The notes under the pieces: model-generated
Told to the model about the DNA's origin: nothing
The model's database searches: none
Seen by the model: the letters and a program-made list of their open reading frames with translations, nothing else
DNA from: Planctomycetota bacterium
GTDB lineage: Bacteria > Planctomycetota > Brocadiia > SM23-32
Assembly (NCBI GenBank): GCA_018334735.1
Contig: JAGXLK010000230.1
Location: 1 to 5,320 of the forward strand
Length of the DNA stretch: 5,320 nt
Direction: 5' to 3'
Part shown: piece after piece, positions 1 to 5,095 of the stretch
Numbering within the stretch: position 1 is the stretch's first letter
How the letters are laid out: each line of letters starts with the position of its first letter
Program-made: the position numbers and the translations under genes

Positions 1-396
1 CTTGAACCGTACGATGGCCTTGGAATTCGGCAGATGAACGCCACCATTGAACCGGCCATTATCGGTCTTTCCAGCACCGTGAATAAGCGTCGCCTCTTTC
101 CCCACCGGGTTGGCATTGGCCAGGGCCCCCGCCTCGTCGGCTCCTCCTCCGCTCATACCGCCGGGCCAAAGCGCCCCGCCGGCCCCATCATCCTCGGCCC
201 CACCCACCACATCGTCCACCGACTGCGCCGCCTCTCCAGCCGCCCCGTCACAGTGGAACAGCGCCACGGCGTCGGGGCCGTGTTCGTACGGCCGCCAGTA
301 GATCGAACGGTTGGCGGCGTTGAGGGAGGTGGCGAAAACATACAAAAATAGGGTCGACAACAGCAGCGATGTTAGACGTTTTTGGGATTGCTCCAT
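1..396 (-). CDS. Secreted LamG-like protein, N-terminal 132 residues (partial)
   Basis: This reading frame is open from an ATG at 396 to the left edge, so the C-terminus lies outside the window. The N-terminus is a classic export signal: MEQSQKR, then a hydrophobic stretch (residues 8-22, LTSLLLSTLFLYVFA) and small residues (ATSLNAA) suiting signal peptidase I cleavage near residue 27. The mature part begins with YWRPYEHGPDAVALFHCDG. After a Gly/Ala/Asp-rich stretch (about residues 53-92) comes a segment ending GRFNGGVHLPNSKAIVRF. A 'V-A-L-F-H-x-D-G' opening followed later by 'G-x-F-x-G-G-x-x-L' is the usual start of concanavalin A-like/LamG domains in exported PVC proteins, so I infer that fold with moderate confidence. 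No strong Shine-Dalgarno is visible; an AAGAG lies about 10 nt upstream. No alternative ATG occurs in frame nearby. It is separated from the upstream operon by about 710 bp and probably has its own promoter. The plus-strand frames overlapping it are shadows. Confidence 0.72.
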   Translation of the reverse strand, partial: MEQSQKRLTSLLLSTLFLYVFATSLNAANRSIYWRPYEHGPDAVALFHCDGAAGEAAQSVDDVVGGAEDDGAGGALWPGGMSGGGADEAGALANANPVGKEATLIHGAGKTDNGRFNGGVHLPNSKAIVRFK

Positions 397-626
397 TTTG
401 TGCTTGCTCTTGATGAATTGGGTGGACTCAGAACTCCTGATCCGGTAAGGGATGCCTACGTTAGTACAGTGTGCGTAAATCGCCACTCAGAAAAGTTATT
501 CATCAAGTGGGCCGGATATTCTTCAGTTCAGATCGTTGGAAAATGACTTGATACCTTTTTGTGCTGCTTGGAGCGGAAACAGCCTCAAAATAAGACATTG
601 TGTTTGGTACAATCGGTTCCTGTCCA

Positions 627-667
627 CCACTGGGCTTGCCCGCCTCGGGCGTGGCTTGTCCCAGTGG
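627..667 (-). repeat. Hairpin 1: outer 8-bp stem with an inner 5-bp stem
   Basis: CCACTGGG (627-634) pairs perfectly with CCCAGTGG (660-667). Inside it, GCCCG (638-642) pairs with CGGGC (646-650) around a 3-nt loop. Read on the minus strand the outer stem and first loop bases match hairpin 3 (803-823), with about 20 extra bases inserted in the loop. Its minus-strand 3' flank (TGGTGGACAGGAACC) resembles the flank of hairpin 2, which supports a minus orientation. Confidence 0.75.
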
Positions 668-704
668 GAATCATGACTGACTACAAGATACGCATATATT
701 AATA

Positions 705-756
705 CTATATTCACCATGGGGTTTATCCCCATGGAGGGCATGACTCCCGAATATAG
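705..756 (+). repeat. Hairpin 2, nested inside a second inverted repeat
   Basis: CCATGGGG (714-721) and CCCCATGG (727-734) form a perfect 8-bp stem with the 5-nt loop TTTAT. A small second stem follows: GGAG (733-736) with CTCC (744-747). The whole is enclosed by the perfect 8-bp inverted repeat CTATATTC (705-712) and GAATATAG (749-756). The 3' flank AGGGCATGACTCCCG parallels that of hairpin 4. Confidence 0.75.
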
Positions 757-778
757 AGCCCTATAGCGCTGTATGGCT
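757..778. repeat. Imperfect 22-bp palindrome centred on AGCGCT
   Basis: AGCC at 757-760 mirrors GGCT at 775-778, and the centre AGCGCT (765-770) is self-complementary. Nine of the 11 positions in each arm are Watson-Crick paired. It abuts hairpin 2's outer inverted repeat and may be part of the same folded structure. Confidence 0.45.
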
Positions 779-802
779 GAGCAATAATGGGATCGTGACG
801 CG

Positions 803-823
803 CCACTGGGACAGGCCCAGTGG
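803..823 (+). repeat. Hairpin 3: 8-bp stem, 5-nt loop
   Basis: CCACTGGG (803-810) and CCCAGTGG (816-823) are perfectly complementary around the loop ACAGG. The stem sequence is identical to hairpin 1's, but the long loop insertion is absent. It lacks the GGAG/CTCC second stem and the GTAG-type flank seen elsewhere, so it may be a worn copy. Confidence 0.7.
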
Positions 824-850
824 AGTCTATTATTATAATATATGCTATAG

Positions 851-903
851 CTTGTAGTCAGTCATACAAGCCACGGGCGCATGGCCCGTGGAGGATGCTC
901 CCG
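851..903 (+). repeat. Hairpin 4: complete REP-like unit with GTAG flank
   Basis: GTAG at 854-857 is followed 13 nt later by a perfect 8-bp stem, CCACGGGC (871-878) with GCCCGTGG (884-891), loop GCATG. A second stem GGAG (890-893)/CTCC (898-901) shares two bases with the first. This is the best preserved unit of the set, and its 8-5-8 geometry is the same as in hairpins 2 and 3. Confidence 0.72.
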
Positions 904-964
904 CCTGACCTTGCGAATCATGTTCCATGTCATGTTGGTCTTTTGAGCCCATCGCATTTTCCAA

Positions 965-1010
965 CGGATCAAGAGCTCTGGGGCTGAGATATAAGGCCCT
1001 TTCAGGGCGG
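965..1010 (-). repeat. REP-like palindrome downstream of the UroD-like gene
   Basis: On the minus strand the sequence reads GCCCTGAAAGGGC (1008-996, a 5-bp stem), then CTTATATCTCAGCCCC and AGAGCTC (968-974, self-complementary). A 'GCCCTGAAAGGGC ... ATATCTnAGCCC' arrangement resembles a REP-like sequence I recall from planctomycete and verrucomicrobial intergenic DNA. That recollection could not be checked here, and this copy looks degenerate. It lies about 100 bp past the operon's last stop codon and has no T-tract, so I do not call it an intrinsic terminator. Confidence 0.4.
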
Positions 1011-1105
1011 CTCCGCATAGTTCACTCCCTTCTTCCCGAGACGCGGCTCAATTTAATGGGAATTTTGTGCAGATTGCTGCTCTTCGACATTCTCGCTGGG
1101 TGCTC

Positions 1106-2290
1106 TCAAACGGCCCCCCGAACCTGCAAAGCACACTCCAACCAATCATCGATCGCCTTCAATTCCCGCTCGAGGTTATCGATTACATGGAGTCCGTCAG
1201 CCCGGACTGTGTAAGCAGTGCCCTGGCAGGCGCTACGAATTCGCTCCAGGTGTTTCCTCTGATGCCCGGCCTCCAGTCGCTGGACATCCCGCAGAGGATC
1301 AAGGCAAACTTCCAGGGGATGATCGCCCCCCATCAGCCGAACGACCTCTTCGATGTCGGCCCAGGGTGAGACGTGGAACATGTCCAGATCCGGTATACGA
1401 TCGATCAGCGGGCAAAAATCGGTGGTATCGCCACAGGAATGCCAGTAAGCAATACCGCCCTGGAATTCCGAGAGTTCAATTTCAGTGGGCAGGATAAACT
1501 GCTCGTAGAGTCGCGGCGCGAACAGTTCCCCATTAACTTCGTCATTATAGAGATCCCCCGGTTCGAGCTCCTCCCCCAGGAATTCAACCCGATCTTTGAG
1601 CCACTCTTTGCGACATTCAGTTACAAATTCAAGCTGGTTATGCGCGAATTCCCGGTCGACGAGCATATCCGTCAGGAACCCTTCGGTTCCTCGAAGGTGG
1701 GTGCAGATACTGAAAGGGCTCCGGCCCCAATCGGGAAACTCAACAGAAAAATCGTCATCGAGCAGCTCACCGATCTCTTCGTAAAATCGATGGGCCAGGG
1801 GCATCAGTCCGCTTTCCCAGAAATCCGGTTTTTGCAGAGCTTTCAAATCCTCGGCTTCTTTCAGCAACGCTGTCTTCGAAATCCACGGGCTGACGTCTTC
1901 CTGGTAGATCGTTTCAATGCCGAAAAGACTGACCTCAAAGGTCACCCCAAGCCAGATCGTTATATCGCGCCCGATGCATGTATTCTCATCCCATCGGTCG
2001 AATCGCCAGAGCGCCATTTCGAGGTTTCGACGGAGGTATTCGCGGGGCTCCGTGTAAAAACGCTTGACGCTAAAATCGAGGATTTTGGCCCACATCGGCA
2101 CTTCCGGTTCGATCGTAACCGGGAAAGTATCGCCGGGCGCCGGGCGCCCGCGCCAGTGATCCTGTCCGACACTTGGCTTGCCACCCCACAGTTCCAGATT
2201 TCGCCGGTTCTTATCGCTCTCTTCGGCCTCTCGGATGCGATCCATCAAACGCGATATCGTGTCTTGATCCGTGGTGTCGCTATCATTCAT
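1106..2290 (-). CDS. Uroporphyrinogen decarboxylase/MtaA-superfamily protein (394 aa)
   Basis: The C-terminal half shows the UroD-superfamily pattern: a long run ending GDLYNDEVNGELFAPRLYE, 'FILPTEIELSEFQGG' and then the signature HSCGD at residues 284-288, where UroD/MtaA proteins carry their HxCG motif. A barrel-type tail follows (EVCLDPLRD, residues 327-335; RADGLHVIDNLERELKAI, 363-380). True UroD decarboxylates uroporphyrinogen III in heme synthesis, while MtaA, MtbA and CmuA transfer methyl groups using zinc bound by H-x-C and a later Cys. Here H284 and C286 are present; C329 sits where the 'GNxDP' segment usually lies, and the usual later PGCG cysteine position reads RADG. The protein is longer than typical UroD (about 340-360), mostly from an extended N-terminus. 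A role in heme synthesis is unlikely given this neighbourhood. I chose ATG 2290, preceded by AGAGAG, because the upstream ATG at 2392 would overlap the previous gene by 49 nt. Third gene of the inferred operon, 53 nt after its neighbour. No signal peptide: cytoplasmic. Confidence 0.88.
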   Translation of the reverse strand: MNDSDTTDQDTISRLMDRIREAEESDKNRRNLELWGGKPSVGQDHWRGRPAPGDTFPVTIEPEVPMWAKILDFSVKRFYTEPREYLRRNLEMALWRFDRWDENTCIGRDITIWLGVTFEVSLFGIETIYQEDVSPWISKTALLKEAEDLKALQKPDFWESGLMPLAHRFYEEIGELLDDDFSVEFPDWGRSPFSICTHLRGTEGFLTDMLVDREFAHNQLEFVTECRKEWLKDRVEFLGEELEPGDLYNDEVNGELFAPRLYEQFILPTEIELSEFQGGIAYWHSCGDTTDFCPLIDRIPDLDMFHVSPWADIEEVVRLMGGDHPLEVCLDPLRDVQRLEAGHQRKHLERIRSACQGTAYTVRADGLHVIDNLERELKAIDDWLECALQVRGAV

Positions 2291-2343
2291 CGCATTTCTC
2301 TCTGTAACTGAAAAAGTCGGCGGAAGAGTGGGAATCCACCCAA

Positions 2344-3816
2344 TCAATCGCTGCAAATGCAGGCATTTTTTCGCGCACGGCATCTGGGACATGTCTCAAC
2401 GTTTTGTGTTGCCGGAAAACCTTTGGCCTCACCGGGCCCCAGAACCATGAATTCGCTCGAATACGCCTTCCCCCCGAGATAGGCCTTCACTTCCACTATA
2501 TTTCGGTCCGCAACTTCAGACGGCATGAGCAGAAAACGTTTTTCATAGGAGGTCTGTTCTTCATCGACAAGTTCCCAGGCCTCCGGCAGAACCAGCTCGA
2601 CTTCAGCGTCGGCGGGGGCCATGTCCTGTTGACACTCAACCGAAAGAATGCGTGACACACCCGGACGGAACACGGGTTCTCCGTTGTAATAGAGGACGAT
2701 CTGGAGATCTTCTTCCCGGGCGAATGCCGAACGGACATCCTGCCGCAGACACGCCAGGGCATCGTCATTGCGTCGCAGCCACCCGATAAGGTCGTTTGGA
2801 AGAATCATTTGGTCGCCGAGGGAAACCATAGCTTCTCTCGTCTCAGCCATTTGTTCCGCCACCGCGAGGGTGCGTTCCGTAAAGTCTTCGATTGTGTCCG
2901 GCGCATTACAGTCGCCTGTAAACTTATGAAGGGCAATTCCTTCCCCGATCGGATCGATCCATTTTACAGGAATATACTCCGTCCCCCCGATAATACCCAG
3001 AACTGAACCCAGAGTGGCCCCGGTGCAGTCGGTATCGTAACCGCAGTTGACAGCTTTGCAGAGCTGATCCCCAAAATCCTCCCCGTAAAGCCAGCCCAGA
3101 ACAGTAAACCCGTGGTTCACCGCAGCGTCACAGGGTTGGACGTGACCGAAAACGCGTTCGAGGCGTTCACGGGCGTCCGACCAGCAAATTCCGTTCTCGT
3201 AACACCAGACGGCTTCCCGTATCGATCGAGCGATCCGGCAGGCGGGTGGGACCATGGCAAGCCCGATACGAATAAGCTCTTCCGGATCATCCAGGACAAA
3301 CGCCGCACTTTCCACAGCCGCCCAGAACATCTCCCCGTTCATACCCTCGCCACCGGCATGATCCATGGCACTGTCCATCCAGGCCATGGCTGCGGCTCGC
3401 TGGGGATCGGCCGGACAAATGCACGCCCAAATTTCGCTCCGAATTGGTGACCCCATTTCATCGACAAAATAGTTCTCAAACCAGCCCGAAACGGGTGGCT
3501 GCAATCCCCGCTCTAAGTTGCGCATGCAAAAGCCGTATTCGTTCCAGGGGTATGCTGCCAGATAGCGCTGCCAGTACTCGGCAAAATCTCCAAGGCAGAT
3601 ATCCGGTCCCCTATCTTCCAGCATTTTGAGCCATACAAGCTGAAAATCCAGATCATCGTTCGGCTGCGGTTCATCGGGGACAGGATCGTAAAAATTCAGA
3701 TCGTGAACATGTTTCTGTCCCTCCCAAGGCCCGCCAAGCGTTCCCCCAATGTTTTTCCCGAGCCAGCAGGCGTAAACCTTGTCGCGGTACATATTTTCCT
3801 CAATAATAACGTCCAT
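2344..3816 (-). CDS. ADP-ribosylglycohydrolase (DraG)-fold protein with C-terminal extension (490 aa)
   Basis: The N-terminal 320 or so residues match the DraG/ARH fold: an opening helix (YRDKVYACWLGKNIGGTLGGP, from residue 10), the first metal-binding acidic cluster NDDLD (53-57), SPIRSEIWACICPADP (123-138), an H153-A-G-G-E-G segment, and the second metal motif NCGYDTDCTGATLGSVLG (257-274). Family members are usually magnesium-dependent hydrolases that release ADP-ribose or related groups, and many catabolic-locus members have no known substrate. Classic DraG is about 300 aa. The extra 160 residues here look like a beta-rich domain (about 370-458) ending in a cysteine cluster, C476-P-R-C479 ... 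C486-I-C488, just before the stop. I preferred ATG 3816 over the in-frame ATG at 3846 because it has a good AAAGGA ribosome site. It lies 59 nt after the dehydrogenase and 53 nt before the UroD-like gene. Cytoplasmic, no signal peptide. Family call strong, substrate unknown. Confidence 0.9.
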   Translation of the reverse strand: MDVIIEENMYRDKVYACWLGKNIGGTLGGPWEGQKHVHDLNFYDPVPDEPQPNDDLDFQLVWLKMLEDRGPDICLGDFAEYWQRYLAAYPWNEYGFCMRNLERGLQPPVSGWFENYFVDEMGSPIRSEIWACICPADPQRAAAMAWMDSAMDHAGGEGMNGEMFWAAVESAAFVLDDPEELIRIGLAMVPPACRIARSIREAVWCYENGICWSDARERLERVFGHVQPCDAAVNHGFTVLGWLYGEDFGDQLCKAVNCGYDTDCTGATLGSVLGIIGGTEYIPVKWIDPIGEGIALHKFTGDCNAPDTIEDFTERTLAVAEQMAETREAMVSLGDQMILPNDLIGWLRRNDDALACLRQDVRSAFAREEDLQIVLYYNGEPVFRPGVSRILSVECQQDMAPADAEVELVLPEAWELVDEEQTSYEKRFLLMPSEVADRNIVEVKAYLGGKAYSSEFMVLGPGEAKGFPATQNVETCPRCRARKNACICSD

Positions 3817-3822
3817 AATTTT

Positions 3823-3828
3823 TCCTTT
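3823..3828 (-). promoter_or_regulatory. Shine-Dalgarno deciding the DraG-fold start
   Basis: On the minus strand AAAGGA ends 6 nt before the ATG at 3816. The alternative ATG at 3846 has only AAAAGAA in front of it, so the shorter 490-residue product is favoured. Confidence 0.65.
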
Positions 3829-3875
3829 CAGACTGCTTGCACACATTTCTTTTGAACCGGCAGGAGGCTATTGGT

Positions 3876-4910
3876 TCACGACGGGAAATTGACCATTGTT
3901 TTGATCGCTTTATCCGGATTCTCGTGGGAAAATTTCAGTGCTTCCTGCACGTTGGGAAATTCAAATCGGTCAGTGATTAACGGTCTCGGATCAACTTTCC
4001 CCTGCGCGATCAAACTTATCGCCATCGGGTAACAATTCGCGTAACGGAACACGGTATAAAACTTCTGCTCTTTGACCTGCCCGGCTGTGATCGGAATTTC
4101 CACTCGATCGTCGCCCATACCGACCCAGACTACACGAGAACCCCGATCTCCCAGTAAGATGCTTTGCTCGATAGCAGATGCGGCTCCGCTGCATTCAAAA
4201 ACCACGTCCGCCCATTCCTTGTATTCGTCCAGCGCACTCTCCTGGCGCGGATCAATAGCTTCGATGGCTCCCATTTGAAGAGCGGTATTCCGTCGTAGCT
4301 CCACAGGATCCGAAACCAGTATTTCTTCAGCCCCTATCGCCGAAGCTACCGCCACGTGAAACAAACCGACCGGCCCGGCTCCGGATACCGCAACTTTTTC
4401 CCCGGGCTCCAGACCGCAGAGACGACTCGAGTGGCAGGCAACCGCCATAGGCTCAACAGTGCTTCCTTCTTCGCAACTTACACCTTCCGGGAGAGGAAAG
4501 GCAAAATCTTCCGGCGAAGTTACGTATTCACAAAATGCGCCGTCAACCGGCGGGGTGGCCATGAACTGCACATCCGGACATAAATTGTAGCGTCCGCTCA
4601 GACAATACTTGCAGTGTCGGCAAGGAATACCGGGTTCCAACGCAACCCGCTGACCCTCCTTCAGATTCTTTACGCCCTCTCCACATTCAACAATCGTCCC
4701 GGCGGATTCGTGCCCGAGGATGAGTGGTTCTTCGACAACAAAATCTCCGATTCGGCCCTCAACGTAGTAATGAACGTCGGAGCCACAAACTCCAACGGCA
4801 TCGATTTTTACCAGCACTTCGTCCGCTTTCGGATGAGGACGGGCCACTTCACGCACCGACATTTGCGTCGGTTCGTCCAGATAGACGGCCATCATTGTCT
4901 GCTCATTCAT
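3876..4910 (-). CDS. Zinc-dependent sorbitol/xylitol dehydrogenase-like MDR enzyme (344 aa)
   Basis: This is a complete medium-chain dehydrogenase of the polyol dehydrogenase subfamily, which oxidises a polyol such as sorbitol or xylitol to a ketose with NAD. Catalytic zinc ligands are visible: C42 in GVCGSD, H67 and E68 in GHES, and E153 in VEPMAVACH, corresponding to the Cys/His/Glu/Glu set of sorbitol dehydrogenase. The structural zinc lobe has four cysteines (C97, C100, C103, C111) in CRHCKYC...C, which some animal sorbitol dehydrogenases lack. The Rossmann motif is GAGPVG (177-182), and D201 at the end of the second strand (VSDP) favours NAD over NADP. Length is normal for the family. 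ATG 4910 is chosen because AGGAG lies 6 nt upstream; the frame is open to an ATG at 5069, but that extension has no family similarity and crosses the intergenic repeats. First gene of the inferred operon. The exact polyol is not determinable; threonine or galactitol-type dehydrogenases are alternatives. Confidence 0.93.
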   Translation of the reverse strand: MNEQTMMAVYLDEPTQMSVREVARPHPKADEVLVKIDAVGVCGSDVHYYVEGRIGDFVVEEPLILGHESAGTIVECGEGVKNLKEGQRVALEPGIPCRHCKYCLSGRYNLCPDVQFMATPPVDGAFCEYVTSPEDFAFPLPEGVSCEEGSTVEPMAVACHSSRLCGLEPGEKVAVSGAGPVGLFHVAVASAIGAEEILVSDPVELRRNTALQMGAIEAIDPRQESALDEYKEWADVVFECSGAASAIEQSILLGDRGSRVVWVGMGDDRVEIPITAGQVKEQKFYTVFRYANCYPMAISLIAQGKVDPRPLITDRFEFPNVQEALKFSHENPDKAIKTMVNFPS

Positions 4911-4916
4911 AGCACT

Positions 4917-4921
4917 CTCCT
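4917..4921 (-). promoter_or_regulatory. Strong Shine-Dalgarno of the dehydrogenase gene
   Basis: AGGAG on the minus strand, 6 nt before the ATG at 4910. It fixes the start and excludes the longer reading from 5069. Confidence 0.75.
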
Positions 4922-4962
4922 GAAACTCATCGGCTGGATTTCCCCTGACGGTTTCAAGAACG

Positions 4963-4991
4963 ATGTTAGACTCCGGCCCCGCCAAAATCAA
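4963..4991 (-). promoter_or_regulatory. Candidate sigma70-type promoter of the three-gene operon
   Basis: On the minus strand TTGATT (4991-4986) and TAACAT (4968-4963) are separated by exactly 17 nt. Each hexamer matches 4 of 6 consensus bases, and there is no extended -10. It lies 53 nt upstream of the start codon, which would give a leader of roughly 45 nt. It is positioned between the repeat tract and the gene. Single short matches of this quality occur by chance, so this is only a candidate. Confidence 0.4.
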
Positions 4992-5011
4992 ACGGCCGCG
5001 ATCGGGGAGAA

Positions 5012-5094
5012 GGGACCTAAGGGACTTAACGGACCTGGGGGACTCACAATAGTGAGACAAACCCCACAATTCGATAGTCCCTTCCGTCCCTTAG
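5012..5094. repeat. Degenerate 9-bp repeats in direct and inverted orientation
   Basis: Four consecutive 9-mers, GGGACCTAA, GGGACTTAA, CGGACCTGG and GGGACTCAC (5012-5047), share the core GGAC. About 30 bp further on, the complement carries two more units (CTAAGGGAC and GGAAGGGAC, reading 5094 back to 5077). CTAAGGGAC at 5017-5025 is an exact inverted match of 5086-5094, and the next 9 bases on each arm match at 6 positions, so the tract could fold as one long imperfect stem. It starts one base after the recQ stop codon and ends shortly before the candidate promoter. Confidence 0.65.
5037..5065. repeat. Hairpin at the centre of the 9-bp repeat tract
   Basis: CTCAC (5043-5047) pairs with GTGAG (5052-5056) around the loop AATA. 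The stem continues past one A-A mismatch to a G-C pair and then GGGG (5037-5040) with CCCC (5062-5065) across a 3-nt bulge. It lies 31 nt past the recQ stop. There is no T-run after it on the minus strand, so it is not a standard intrinsic terminator, though it could slow or stop transcription coming from recQ. Confidence 0.5.
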
Positions 5095-5095
5095 C

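Larger units (their letters stand above)
627..903. repeat. REPIN-like inverted pair of REP elements with two more hairpins inside
   Basis: The two ends carry the same unit in opposite orientation. On the plus strand, CTTGTAGTCAGTCAT (851-865) precedes a hairpin at 871-891. Its exact reverse complement (673-687) follows the hairpin at 627-667. In both copies the GTAG tetranucleotide is exactly 13 nt from the hairpin stem. The similarity continues inward through TAATATATGC on both arms with a short variable stretch between, giving an inverted repeat of about 30 bp. GTAG followed by a palindrome is the established signature of REP elements mobilised by RAYT (TnpA_REP) transposases, and two inverted REPs form a REPIN. 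No transposase is in the window, so this would be a non-autonomous copy. Calling it mobile is inference. Confidence 0.62.
397..1105. other. Long intergenic region with palindromic repeats, no credible gene
   Basis: This stretch lies between the UroD-like gene and the secreted-protein gene. The only open frames (minus 741-523, plus 927-1214) have no ribosome site or recognisable family, and they run through hairpins or into the neighbouring gene, so I do not call them. Its content is: 397-620, presumably the leader and promoter region of the secreted-protein gene, where I see no convincing -35/-10 pair; 627-903, an array of perfect hairpins; and 965-1010, a further REP-like palindrome just past the UroD-like gene. 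I see no GC-hairpin plus T-tract terminator for the operon. Confidence 0.7.

Noticed and set aside
34..351. 105-codon plus-strand open frame near the left edge
   Set aside because: It is opposite the secreted protein, whose minus-strand frame has a clear signal peptide; the Pro/Arg-rich translation is typical of a shadow in GC-rich DNA.
457..477. Possible operator TACG-N13-CGTA upstream of the secreted-protein gene
   Set aside because: Only the outer 4 bp are symmetric; the 13-bp interior does not pair, so this is expected by chance.
575..620. Possible promoter TTGTAC ... TATTTT on the minus strand for the secreted-protein gene
   Set aside because: Spacing is only 14 nt and it lies about 200 bp from the start codon; not convincing.
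523..741. 72-codon minus-strand open frame in the intergenic region
   Set aside because: It runs through hairpins 1 and 2, has no Shine-Dalgarno and has no family signal.
627..903. CRISPR array, considered because the hairpins recur about 70-90 bp apart
   Set aside because: Repeats are not identical, differ in stem sequence and orientation, and the spacers are too long and uneven; no cas genes are present.
927..1214. 95-codon plus-strand open frame
   Set aside because: It overlaps the UroD-like gene end and the REP-like palindrome, with no supporting motif or ribosome site.
1373..2311. 312-codon plus-strand open frame antisense to the UroD-like gene
   Set aside because: Long, but it lies wholly opposite a well-supported gene, has no family resemblance and has no ribosome site; it reflects the codon usage of the real minus-strand gene.
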